Position numbers and translations under genes: made by a program | Part shown: one piece after another, positions 26,325 to 36,000 of the stretch | How positions within the stretch are numbered: the first letter of the stretch is position 1 | Layout: the number at the start of each line of letters is the position of its first letter | NCBI GenBank assembly: GCA_017471925.1 | Contig: JAFURM010000013.1 | Location: 1-64,000, forward strand | Direction: 5' to 3' | DNA length: 64,000 bases | From: Bacteroides sp. | GTDB taxonomy: Bacteria > Bacteroidota > Bacteroidia > Bacteroidales > Bacteroidaceae | The notes under the pieces: generated by a model | Database searches by the model: none | Seen by the model: only the letters and a program-made list of their open reading frames with translations | What the model was told of the DNA's origin: nothing

Positions 26325-28538
26325 ATGAACAAGCATAAACTTTTCGCTCTCCCCCTGCTGCTCATGGCAACAGTGTCGGGAGCAGAGGCACAGGAGATTA
26401 CGGCACCGAGCGTGAAGACGCCGACCACCTTTGCCATCATCATAGACAGCAAGAGCTACGACAAGGCCCGCGAGGCCGTAGACGAATACCGTCAGAGCGT
26501 GGAGGCCGACGGCCTGGGCACCTACCTGGCTGTGGACGACTGGAAGTCTCCGCAACCCATCCGTGAACTGCTGCAACAGTGGCACAACGACAAGAAGGCT
26601 CCGTTGGAGGGTTGCGTGCTGGTGGGCGATGTGCCCATTGCCATGGTGCGCGATGCCCAACACTTCAGCTCGGCCTTCAAGATGGACCAGGAGCACGACT
26701 GGAAGGAGAGCAGCATCCCCAGCGACCGCTACTACGATGACTTCGACCTGACCTTCGACTACCTGAAGCAGGACTCCACCATCGCGCTCTATCACTACTT
26801 CACCCTGCGCGCAGACTCCAAGCAATACCTCTCGCCCGACATCTACTCGGCACGCATCAAGCCGTTGGAACTGGAAGGCGTGGACAAGTATGAACTGCTG
26901 AGAAAGTTCCTGAAGAAGGCGGTTGCCCTGAAGAAGGAAGACGCCAACAACGTAGTGGACAAGCTGACCGTGGCACGCGGCAATGCCTACAACTCGGAAG
27001 ACCAGGCCGCCTGGGCCGGTGAACAGCTGGCGTTGCGCGAACAGTTGCCGGCCATCTTCCTGCCGGGAGGTACAAGCAAGTTCCTGGACTTCGACTTTGC
27101 CGATGCCGTGAAGGGACTCTACCTGAACGAGGTGCAGGCACCGGGCCTGGACATCATGCTCTATCATCACCACGGCTCCGAGGAGCGTCAGTACCTGAAC
27201 TCCTACCCCAAGAGCAACACGCTGAACAAGGGTATCGAAGGTGTGAAGTTCAACGCCCGCAGCGAGGTGTCCTACCTGAACCGTCGCCGCAAGATGAGCC
27301 GCGAGGCCGCTATCGACAGTGTGGCCCGCAGATACGGCATTCCCCGCGAGTGGTGTGCCAACACCTTTGATAAAGAGGTATGGGCAGCCGACTCCATCAT
27401 TGACCGTGGCATGGACATCTACACTACCGACATCCACGGCCTGAAGCCGCAAGCCCGCTTCGTGCTGTTTGATGCCTGCTACAACGGCTCGTTCCACGTG
27501 AAGGACTATGTGGCCGGTGCCTACATCTTCAGCGAGGGACGCACGATAGCTACCATCGGATGTACCGTGAACACCATTCAGGACAAGTGGCCCGATGAGT
27601 TCTACGGCCTGATGGGAGCCGGTATGCGTGTGGGCCACGTGAACCGCATGAACTGCTTCCTGGAAAACCACATGAGCGGTGACCCCACCTATCGTTTCGC
27701 CTCCAACGCCCCCTGCAAGTTCGACATCAACGAAGCCCTCGTGCTGAAGGCCGGCAACGCAGGCTTCTGGAAGAAGCAACTGAAGCATGAGATGCCCGAC
27801 GTGCAGGCACTGGCCCTGCGCCAGCTGAGCGATGCCGACTATCCCGGCTTGCCCGAACTGTTGGAGGAGACCTACTTCAGCTCTCCCTCCTTCATCGTGC
27901 GCCTGCAGGCCATGCGCTTGCTCTACCTGAACTATCCCGAGAAGTCAGAGCGTGTCATCACGGCGGCCATCAACGACGGTTATGAACTGATTCGCCGCTT
28001 CGCTACGGAGTATTGCGAACTGCACGGCAGTCCCAAGTGTGCCGAGGCCCTCGTGAGTGCCTACCTGGAGCGTGGCACGGAGATGCGCATGAACTTCCGC
28101 GCCATCTCCGGTCTCGATGCCTTTGATGCCGAGGTGGTGAAAGACCTGGCCAAGAAGCTGAGCGAAGGCCGCGCGTTCTATGACCGCAAGTATATGGAGA
28201 AGCTGGAGAAGTCCCTGGAATATCCCGCAGAGGAGAAGGCCGAACGGGTGAAGCTCATCAACAGCTCCGACCCCAAGCGTTCACGGCTGAAACTGGCCGT
28301 ACGCCGCTTCCGCAACGGTCCTTACACCTTCGGCATTGACCTGCTGACAAACTATGTGACCGACACCACCCGTCCCAAGGAAGTACGTGTCATTGCAGCC
28401 GAAGCATTGGGATGGTATGGCGGACATTACCTGAAGCAGGACATTATTGACAAGCTCAACACCATCCGTGTGGCGGATTCCGATGTCCAGAACGAATTGA
28501 CAAAGACGCTGAACCGCCTGACCGGAAAGAGAAGATAA
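26325..28538 (+). CDS. secreted gingipain-like (C25-type) cysteine peptidase with HEAT-like C terminus, paralog 3
   Basis: The 737-residue third copy starts 22 bp after paralog 2, with signal peptide MNKHKLFALPLLLMATVSGAEAQ. Active-site motifs are LYHHHGSEE (His283) and LFDACYNGSF (Cys385). The GD-P element reads EGCVLVGDVPIAMVRDAQHF. C-terminal HEAT-like repeats end LNRLTGKRR. His-Cys spacing is 102 residues here and in paralog 2, and 104 in paralog 1, so all three keep the same fold. The gene is followed by a 20-bp hairpin and then a nine-unit repeat array. Confidence 0.78.
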   Translation: MNKHKLFALPLLLMATVSGAEAQEITAPSVKTPTTFAIIIDSKSYDKAREAVDEYRQSVEADGLGTYLAVDDWKSPQPIRELLQQWHNDKKAPLEGCVLVGDVPIAMVRDAQHFSSAFKMDQEHDWKESSIPSDRYYDDFDLTFDYLKQDSTIALYHYFTLRADSKQYLSPDIYSARIKPLELEGVDKYELLRKFLKKAVALKKEDANNVVDKLTVARGNAYNSEDQAAWAGEQLALREQLPAIFLPGGTSKFLDFDFADAVKGLYLNEVQAPGLDIMLYHHHGSEERQYLNSYPKSNTLNKGIEGVKFNARSEVSYLNRRRKMSREAAIDSVARRYGIPREWCANTFDKEVWAADSIIDRGMDIYTTDIHGLKPQARFVLFDACYNGSFHVKDYVAGAYIFSEGRTIATIGCTVNTIQDKWPDEFYGLMGAGMRVGHVNRMNCFLENHMSGDPTYRFASNAPCKFDINEALVLKAGNAGFWKKQLKHEMPDVQALALRQLSDADYPGLPELLEETYFSSPSFIVRLQAMRLLYLNYPEKSERVITAAINDGYELIRRFATEYCELHGSPKCAEALVSAYLERGTEMRMNFRAISGLDAFDAEVVKDLAKKLSEGRAFYDRKYMEKLEKSLEYPAEEKAERVKLINSSDPKRSRLKLAVRRFRNGPYTFGIDLLTNYVTDTTRPKEVRVIAAEALGWYGGHYLKQDIIDKLNTIRVADSDVQNELTKTLNRLTGKRR

Positions 28539-28557
28539 GCATACCGGATACTGCAGA

Positions 28558-28607
28558 AACGCGGATTATCGCAGATTTACGCAAAGTAATCTGTGATAAT
28601 CCGCGTT
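28558..28607. terminator. 20-bp inverted repeat, probable terminator or REP-like element
   Basis: AACGCGGATTATCGCAGATT (28558-28577) faces AATCTGTGATAATCCGCGTT (28588-28607) with a 10-nt loop and one G-U pair. It follows the last peptidase gene and is trailed by CTTGTTT. I recall similar GCGGATTATCGC-type hairpins recurring in Bacteroides intergenic DNA; a genome search would settle this. Confidence 0.7.
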
Positions 28608-28643
28608 CTTGTTTGGCGGCCTTCCATGAGGCAGCCTCTGTGC

Positions 28644-28841
28644 GCCTCTATACGTCTGTGCTTTCGCCTCTATACGTGCAGCTCATCACGTCTATACGCA
28701 TGTCCCGTCACGTCTATACGTGTGCCTCTTTACACCTATATATATAAGCGTTCGTCCATACACGTGTGGTCCGTGGACGAGACGTGTATGGACGATGGAC
28801 GAGACATGTGTGGTCCACGGACAACACATGTATGGACGAAT
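28644..28841. repeat. intergenic 22-bp-period repeat array, nine units
   Basis: Nine contiguous 22-bp units start at 28644, 28666, 28688, 28710, 28732, 28754, 28776, 28798 and 28820. The first four cores are GCCTCTATACGT (twice), ACGTCTATACGC and ACGTCTATACGT. The fifth is AT-rich (ACACCTATATAT). The last four are GTCCATACACGT, GACGAGACGTGT, GACGAGACATGT and GACAACACATGT, near reverse complements of the first set. The last four spacers alternate between GTGGTCC-type and ATGGACGA-type. The array runs to the topA stop codon and fills most of the convergent gap of about 300 bp. Confidence 0.85.
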
Positions 28842-28845
28842 GGGC

Positions 28846-31188
28846 TCACTTTCTTGCTCTGCTGCGCTTTGCAGGGGCTTTGGCCACCTTCTCGCTTTGC
28901 AGCTTTACGAGGTCCATGCAGGACTGGTAGGTGAGGTCTTGGGGAACGATGTCTTTGGGTATCTTATAATTGTTGCCCTTGTAAGAGATGTAGGGGCCGA
29001 AACGACCGTTCATGATTTCCAGCTCGGCATCTTCGGCAAAGGTCTTCAAGTGGCGCTGTGCCTCGCTCTGCTGCTTCTCCCTAATCAGTCCGGCGGCTTC
29101 ATCCAGCGTCAGCGTCAAGGGGTCTGCGCCCTTGGGCAGGGAGACATACATGCCGCTGAAGTAGATATAGGGGCCGAAGCGTCCGGCACCCACCGTCACC
29201 GTCTTGCCTTCATATTCGCCCAGGGTGCGGGGCAGCTTGAAGAGTTCGAGCACCTCCTCCAGGTTAACGGTCTCTATCGACATCTCCTTCTTCAGCTGTG
29301 CGAAGCGGGGTTTGTCCTTGTCATCGGCCGTGCCTATCTGGGCCACGGGACCGAAGCGACCGATTTTCACCGATACGGGCTTCCCGCTCACGGGGTCGGT
29401 ACCCAGTACGCGCTCGCCGGCCTTGTGCTCGCTCTTGGTGGTGAGGGTCTTCTCCACAGAGGGGTGGAAGTCCTTGTAGAAGGTCTTCAGGGCCTCGGTC
29501 CAGGTCTCGTTGCCTTCGGCAATCTCGTCGAACTGCTTCTCCACGCTGGCCGTGAAGTTATAGTCCATGATGTTGGGGAAGTATTCCAGCAGGAAGTCGT
29601 TGACCACCGTACCGATGTCGGTGGGAATAAGCTTGTTCTTCTCGGCACCGCATACCTCCGTCTGCAGGCTGTCGCTGATGGTGCCTTCCTTCAGGGAGAG
29701 CACGTTGTAGGTGTGCTCTTCGCCGGGCTTGTCGCCCTTCTCCACATACTCACGCTGCTGGATGGTGGAGATGGTCGGTGCATAGGTAGAGGGTCGGCCG
29801 ATGCCCAGTTCCTCCATCTTGCGCACCAGGCTGGCCTCGGTGTAGCGCGCGGGATGCTGGGTGAAACGCTCGGTGGCCGTAATCTCACGCTGCTGCAACA
29901 CCTGTCCCTTCTGCAAGGGGGGCAGCAGTCCGCTCTCGCTGTCCTGCTCCATGTCTTCGTCATAGGACTCACGGTAGACGCGCAGGAAGCCGTCGAACTT
30001 CACCACTTCGCCCGTAGCCGTGAAGGTGTCGGCAGAGGTGCCCACGTTGATGGTCACCGTGGTCTTCTCCACCTCGGCGTCGGCCATCTGTGAAGCGATG
30101 GTGCGCTTCCAGATGAGGTCGTAGAGGCGGCGTTCCTGAGCGGTGCCTTCAATCTTGGCATTCTCCATGTAGGTGGGGCGTATGGCTTCGTGCGCCTCCT
30201 GTGCTCCCTTCGTCTTGGTGGCAAAGTGGCGTGTCTTGACGTATTTCTCTCCCATCAGGTTGGTGATGGCCTCCTTGCTGCCCTGGAGGGCGAACTGTGA
30301 GAGGTTCACCGAGTCGGTACGCATGTAGGTAATCTTTCCCGATTCGTAGAGGCGCTGGGCCAGCATCATGGTCTGGGCCACGGTGAAGCCCAGTTTGCGT
30401 GCGGCCTCCTGCTGCAGGGTGGAGGTGGTAAAGGGGGCGGCGGGCGTCTTCTTCAGCGGACGGGTCGTGATGTCGCTGATGGCAAAGTCGGCCGTACGGC
30501 AGCTCTCCAGGAATTGTCGGGCCTCGGCCTTCGTCTTGAGACGACGGGCCAGCTCGGCCTTCAGCTCCACGGGCTTGCCGTCAGCGTCGGGCACCAGGAA
30601 GAGGGCGGTCACCCGATAGGACATCTCGCTATGGAAGTTGGCAATCTCGCGCTCGCGCTCCACGATGAGGCGCACGGCCACAGACTGCACACGTCCGGCC
30701 GAGAGGGCGGGCTTCACCTTTTTCCACAACACGGGCGAGAGTTCGAAACCCACGATGCGGTCCAGCATGCGGCGGGCCTGCTGGGCATCCACCAGGTTGA
30801 TATCGATGGCCCGCGGCTGCTCGATGGCCCGCAGGATGGCGCTCTTGGTGATTTCATGGAACACGATGCGTTTGGTGTTCTCGGGCTTCAGCTTCAGCAC
30901 CTCATACAGGTGCCAGGCGATGGCCTCTCCTTCACGGTCCTCATCGGAAGCCAGCCACACGGTCTCGGCACTCTTGGCCTCCTCCTTCAGCTCGGACACC
31001 ACTTTCCGCTTGTCGGCCGGAATCTCATAGTCCGGCTTGAAGTCCTGCTCTATGTCGATACTGAATTCTTTCTTCTTCAAGTCTCGGATGTGCCCATAGC
31101 TGGAGAGCACTTTATAATCCTTCCCTAAAAACTTCTCGATGGTTTTGGCTTTGGCCGGTGACTCAACGATTACAAGGTTCTTTTGCAT
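28846..31188 (-). CDS. topA: DNA topoisomerase I
   Basis: The 780-residue type IA topoisomerase relaxes negative supercoils. The N-terminal Toprim domain has VIVESPAKAKTIEKFLG and the acidic SDEDREGEAIAWHLYE. The catalytic tyrosine is in ITYMRTDSVNLS. C-terminal repeats of the form GRFGPYI (three copies, for example NGRFGPYISYKGNNYKIP) replace the zinc ribbons of the E. coli enzyme, as in many Bacteroidetes. The C-terminal tail is Lys/Arg-rich. A promoter box is at 31235-31242. Confidence 0.96.
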   Translation of the reverse strand: MQKNLVIVESPAKAKTIEKFLGKDYKVLSSYGHIRDLKKKEFSIDIEQDFKPDYEIPADKRKVVSELKEEAKSAETVWLASDEDREGEAIAWHLYEVLKLKPENTKRIVFHEITKSAILRAIEQPRAIDINLVDAQQARRMLDRIVGFELSPVLWKKVKPALSAGRVQSVAVRLIVEREREIANFHSEMSYRVTALFLVPDADGKPVELKAELARRLKTKAEARQFLESCRTADFAISDITTRPLKKTPAAPFTTSTLQQEAARKLGFTVAQTMMLAQRLYESGKITYMRTDSVNLSQFALQGSKEAITNLMGEKYVKTRHFATKTKGAQEAHEAIRPTYMENAKIEGTAQERRLYDLIWKRTIASQMADAEVEKTTVTINVGTSADTFTATGEVVKFDGFLRVYRESYDEDMEQDSESGLLPPLQKGQVLQQREITATERFTQHPARYTEASLVRKMEELGIGRPSTYAPTISTIQQREYVEKGDKPGEEHTYNVLSLKEGTISDSLQTEVCGAEKNKLIPTDIGTVVNDFLLEYFPNIMDYNFTASVEKQFDEIAEGNETWTEALKTFYKDFHPSVEKTLTTKSEHKAGERVLGTDPVSGKPVSVKIGRFGPVAQIGTADDKDKPRFAQLKKEMSIETVNLEEVLELFKLPRTLGEYEGKTVTVGAGRFGPYIYFSGMYVSLPKGADPLTLTLDEAAGLIREKQQSEAQRHLKTFAEDAELEIMNGRFGPYISYKGNNYKIPKDIVPQDLTYQSCMDLVKLQSEKVAKAPAKRSRARK

Positions 31189-31234
31189 ATTCTATATTTT
31201 CTGTTAAAGTGGCCATCGCCACGTATTTTGCCCG

Positions 31235-31242
31235 CAAAAGTA
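31235..31242 (-). promoter_or_regulatory. -7 box of topA promoter
   Basis: TACTTTTG on the minus strand, 46 bp before the start codon. The -33 element is weak. Confidence 0.5.
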
Positions 31243-31330
31243 GGAAAAAAAGGAATGCTTCACCTTATAATATAAGGAGAATTTAAATATTTTATGCAGA
31301 ATGTAGGTGCAGGGGGCTAAGAAACTGTTT

Positions 31331-33013
31331 CTAAAAGCGGAAGGTCACACCGCCCAGAAAGTTGATGCCCTGTGCCGGATAGCCTGCGTAGAGCTGGTAG
31401 TTCCTGTTCAGCAGATTGCCCGCCCGCAGGTAGATGGCGATGTGGCGGAAGAGCTCGTAAGAGGCCTGCAGATAGAGGTTGCTGACAGGCTCGTTCTCCT
31501 CCAGCCCAAGCTGCTTCTCACGCTCCACATGATGATAGCCCACCGAGAGCAGCAGCGGTTCCATCGGTCGCACATCGGCACGGAGGTCCAGCGTCAGCGT
31601 GGGCTTGAACTGGATGTTCATTCCCTCTCCATCCTTGTCGCTCCAGCTGCGGTAGAGGGCCGACAAGGAGAACTTCAGCACCTCCTTGTAGTTATAGGCG
31701 AGGTCCAGACCGGCAAAGAGATTCTCCGTATCGCCCTGGCTCCAATCCACGGTAATGCGGTATTCCCCTCCAGTCCACGGTTCATAGTAGGAAGTCAGGT
31801 CGTTCTTCAGGCTCTGATAGCCACCATAGAGGTTCATCCAGAAGCCGCCGCTGCCCAGACGATAGCCCAAGGTGGCGTTGAGCTGTTCATAGGTGGCGTC
31901 AAGCTGGTCGCTCAGTCGGGCGTAGGGATTGATGACCTCCAACTGGCGGAAGTCGTTCTCCCGACGTCCGCCGGTCAGGCCGGCATAGAGCTGGCTGCCG
32001 TTCTCTAAGGTGTAGCGGGCCGTCACGTCGGGAGCCACCTGCAGTTTCTTGCCCAGTCCGAAGGTCGGGTCGATGTGCAGGCCGAGCCTCACGTCCCATG
32101 CCTCGCTGCGATAGCGGTAGTAGGGATTCAGGTTCAGGACCGTATAGTTCTCCATACGATTGCCGTCGAAGGATTCGCTGAAGTAGTCGTTCTGAGGATG
32201 CTCCTCCTGCGTGAAGAAGAAATTGTTCATGCGCAGTTCCACACCCACGTCCTGCCGGTCGTCAAGCGGTGCAAAGAGGTGGGCGCGTGTGTCGATGCGG
32301 GTCTCCCGGTCATTGATGCCCAGCTGGAAGTCGGCCTGCCGTTGATAGAGCATCAGGTTGGTTTCGGCCGAGAACTGCAGGGGCAGCGTCTTGTCGCGCG
32401 AGTCCACCCCCAAGGAGATACTGCCCGAGGTGAACTTCTGCTTGCTGTCGAAGGTAATGGGCAGCAGGTTGAAGTTGGAGAGCCCGAAGCGTGCTCCGGC
32501 ACGGAGGTCCATACGGCTGAGGGCATAGGTGTAGTCCAGTGCCGCACGGGTGCGGTAGTAGTGGGAATCCCACTCCTCATCTCCCGGCCGTTCCAGCTTG
32601 CCGTCCATCCCGTCCAGGCTAAGCATGGCGTTCAGGCGGGCCTTGTCCGAGAGGGTGAAGAGGTAGTTGGCATAGAGGTCCAGGTTGCCCCGGTTGCCAT
32701 AGCCTAAGCGGGCATAGCCGGGCAGTGCGGGTATCTCCTTCTCCTTGCCGGCACGGGGAGCCAACAGGGGAGACGGCACTTCATCGGCCGGAAGCAGGGA
32801 GGTGGCATAGTTCACCGGCTTCTTGCTCACGGTGACGGGGGGGACTTCGGGCAGCACGTTCACCTTCACGGCGTTCATGATGTCGGGGTTATACTCCTGC
32901 TCCACCACGACGGTGCGGTTCAGGGTGCTGTCTTGGGGTTGGGTCTGTGCCTGCATGGAAAGGCTCATGGCGCTTCCTGCGGCTATTGCATAGAGGTATC
33001 TGAGTGCTTTCAT
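31331..33013 (-). CDS. outer-membrane beta-barrel protein without plug domain
   Basis: The 560-residue product has signal peptide MKALRYLYAIAAGSAMSLSMQAQ and a conserved N-terminal stretch (RTVVVEQEYNPDIMNAVKVN), followed by amphipathic strands to the C-terminal aromatic GVTFRF. Databases often call homologues TonB-dependent receptors, but I see no plug domain (no IESIE/RG-type segment). It begins 27 bp after a giant TPR gene, so the two probably form an operon and perhaps one envelope complex. Function is unknown. Confidence 0.8.
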   Translation of the reverse strand: MKALRYLYAIAAGSAMSLSMQAQTQPQDSTLNRTVVVEQEYNPDIMNAVKVNVLPEVPPVTVSKKPVNYATSLLPADEVPSPLLAPRAGKEKEIPALPGYARLGYGNRGNLDLYANYLFTLSDKARLNAMLSLDGMDGKLERPGDEEWDSHYYRTRAALDYTYALSRMDLRAGARFGLSNFNLLPITFDSKQKFTSGSISLGVDSRDKTLPLQFSAETNLMLYQRQADFQLGINDRETRIDTRAHLFAPLDDRQDVGVELRMNNFFFTQEEHPQNDYFSESFDGNRMENYTVLNLNPYYRYRSEAWDVRLGLHIDPTFGLGKKLQVAPDVTARYTLENGSQLYAGLTGGRRENDFRQLEVINPYARLSDQLDATYEQLNATLGYRLGSGGFWMNLYGGYQSLKNDLTSYYEPWTGGEYRITVDWSQGDTENLFAGLDLAYNYKEVLKFSLSALYRSWSDKDGEGMNIQFKPTLTLDLRADVRPMEPLLLSVGYHHVEREKQLGLEENEPVSNLYLQASYELFRHIAIYLRAGNLLNRNYQLYAGYPAQGINFLGGVTFRF

Positions 33014-33040
33014 CTCGGTTGTCGCTTCTTTAAGTGGGGA

Positions 33041-36000
33041 TTATTTCAGTTTTTCCAAGCGTTCCTCAATCATGGGCAGGATGTCATCCTCACCGGGATA
33101 GTTCTGCTGCAGGCTGAGGAGGTACTGGCGGGCATCGATTTGCTTGTCCATGGCTACATAGACATCGGAAAGGAGGATGAACCCGCGTGCCAGCCAGTAG
33201 GCATGGGGTGTGCTCTGGTCGATGAACTCCAGAATCTCACGCTCGGCCGTGGCATAGTCGCCGGCATCATAGAGGAGTTGGCCCACGAGGTATTTGGCCT
33301 CGGCACCATAGGACGTACGGGTGTCCTTGGCCAGGCGGCGCAGGTCGTTCATGGCACTCTCCTTGGCCTGTTGGTTCAGGTAGGCCTTGGCCCGCAGGTA
33401 GAGTGCCTCATTTTGCAGTTCGTGGGAGAGTTTGTCCTCACTCAGAAGAGCAGTGGCGGCCTGGATGGCCTCGGCATCCTCGTTCAGGCGTGCGGCACAG
33501 CGCAGGATGCCGGTGGTTCCCACGATGCGGCGTTCCGGTGTAGCAGCCCGTGCCTGCAGCTTGCGGTAATCGGGCAGGGCCGTGGCATAGTCACCCCGGT
33601 TGTAGAGAATCTCGCTGTGCATCAGCAGGGCCTCTTCGGAGTAGGGCGTATCGGGATAGGTCAGGAGCTTGCCGGTGTGTTCCAACACTGCATCGTCATT
33701 GCCCTCCTCACGGCCTATCAGGCTCAGGTAGTAGTGGCAGTTCAGACGGTAGGCTCCATCGGGGAAACTCTTCAGGTAGCGTCCGAAACTCTCCTTGCTT
33801 CCGGCATGGTCGCCACGCATGTAGACCTTCTCGGCAGCCACGTAGGTCAGGGAGTCCTGCTCATTGGCTTCAAAGCGTATCTCGCCCGGCATTTCCGAGG
33901 CCAACGCGGCAAACTCGTCCACCCGATTGGCCTCCACATAGATGGTCTTCAGGTCGCGCATGGCTAAGCGAGCCTCCTCGCTGCCGGGATATTGCACGAT
34001 GACGTGCTTGTAGGCTTCGATGGCGCGGTTGTAGTCTTCGTTCTGGTAGTAGAGCAGGGCAATCTCCGTGGCGGCCTTGCGGCTGACGGGACTTTCGGGA
34101 TATTTGTCCAACAGTTCACGGAAGGAGGCGATGGCCTGACGGCTCTCTCCGGCCTGCACGTAGGAGCGTCCCTTCTCATAAAGGGCGTTGATGACGTAGG
34201 GCGATTGGGGGTACTTCTCGGTCAGGCGGTCCAGCAGTTGCACCTTGCCGGCATAGTCTTTCTGCAAACCGGCCACTAAGGCCAGTTGGTAGTTGGAGTA
34301 GTCGCCGGCCGATGTGGCCAGATTCCCGGCTTTGGTATAGAGTGTCTTGGCCTCTTCAAACTGGCGGTCGTGCATGTAGCAGTCGGCCATGCGGTTGTAG
34401 GCATCGGCCAGGATGGTGCGGTTGTCCTGCCGTTGCACCTGCAGGAAGGTTTCGAAACGGTCCAGCGCCTTGTCGTAGTCCTTGCGGTTGAAGGCAATGT
34501 AGCCCAGGTTATAGTAGGCCAGGGCGGCCGTCGGGGTGTTGCGCTGTGGAATGAGATGGAGGTAGCGCACGAAGTTCTCCTGTGCCTCATCCATGTGGCC
34601 CAGGCGGTAGTGCGCCTCACCTAACCAGTAGACGGCTTCGGCTTTGGTCTGTGCGTTGTAGCGTCCCAGGGCGATGCTGCGTTCAAAATAGTCGGCTGCC
34701 TGGTCGAAGCGGGTATTGGCAAAGGACTGCGTGCCCAGTTGGAAGAGAATCTTCTGCTTGGCCTCTAAAATGGCGTTGCCGGGCTGCTTGATGCGCTCGA
34801 TGGAGCTGAGGGCGGCCTCATAGCTGCGGGTGTTCATGTAAACCTCCACCAGATAGCTGCCCACCTCGTCGGCATAGGTGGAGGCTGGGAAACGGTTCAG
34901 GAACTTCTCAAAGACGGTGACCGACTCGCCGAAGGCGGAATAGGAGGTCTCGTGGATGCAGAGGGCATGGTTGTAGGCAGCCTGTTCGCTCACCTTCAGG
35001 TCGGCATCCGAGGCGGCCGCCTGCTCAAAGGCCAGGCGGGCCTTGTTCTTGTCGTCCAACTGCAGGTAGGCCAGCCCCATGTGAAGATAGGCATTCTGTG
35101 CCAGGGCATCACCGTCGGTGCGCGTCACCTCGCCCAAGAGGAGGGGAACCTGCGTGTAGACACCGCACTGGTAGCAGGAGATTCCCTCCATGTAGAGCGC
35201 ATCCCGGCGGGGAAGACTGTCTAACGGCTCTTCCCGATAGACTCCGAAAGCCTTCATGGCTTCCAGATACTGCCCGTCACGATAGCAGGCCGTACCCAGC
35301 ACACGCTGCATCTCGCCGGCATACCCTCCGTCGGGATGGGCAGCAAGGTAGTCGCGTGCCACACTTGCAGCGCGGCTGTTCTCCTGTTTCAGCAGGTAGA
35401 TTTCAGCGATATAGTAGGGCACTAAGGAACGGTATTTACTGTCGGTCTGCAGGGAGAGGAAACCTTGGAGGGCTTCGTCGTGCCGACCACGGGTGTAGTG
35501 GATATAGGCCAGGTAGTAGGTGCAGTCGGCTGCATATTTGGAGCTGACGCTTCGCAGGGTGTCGAACCAGACGGCGGCCTCCTTCACGCGGCCCGTCTGC
35601 AGGTAGCTCACGGCCAGCCGATAGGTCATGTCATCGCGTTCCTCACCACCCAACTGCTCCATGCGACAGCGGGCGAAGGCTTGCAGTGCCTCTTCGTAGC
35701 GTCCTTCAAAGAAGTGGGCCGAGGCTACGAGGGCATGGAGGCGGTTGGCATGGGGCGTGTCGGGATGCTCTTCCAGGAAGGTCTGCAGGAGGGTGATGCG
35801 TCCCTCGGTGCCCAGTTCGTACTCACTGCACACCAGCATGTAGCCGGCCTCTAACAGCCGGGCGGTGCGCTCGGGATGCGCTTCGTTGTCTGTCTCCTGC
35901 CGCACGTAGTCGCGCAGGGGCTTCAGGGCGGCGGCGTAAGCCTCCTGACGGAAGAGTTGTTCTCCTTCCTGATAGAGTTGCAAGGGGGATGTCTGTTTCT

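Noticed and set aside
26310..27788. Long open frames antisense to the peptidase, waaA, 7TM-HD and dnaE genes
   Set aside because: They mirror the strong third-position codon bias of the real genes and show no recognisable domain, signal peptide or promoter.
28644..28841. Array at 28.6 kb as a CRISPR
   Set aside because: The repeats are 12 bp and the spacers 10 bp, far too short, and the cores drift. No cas gene is present in the window.
28593..28934. Open frame of 113 codons on the + strand past the peptidase genes
   Set aside because: It is made of the 22-bp repeat array read in one frame (arginine, cysteine and threonine rich) and runs into topA antisense. No family similarity or start context.
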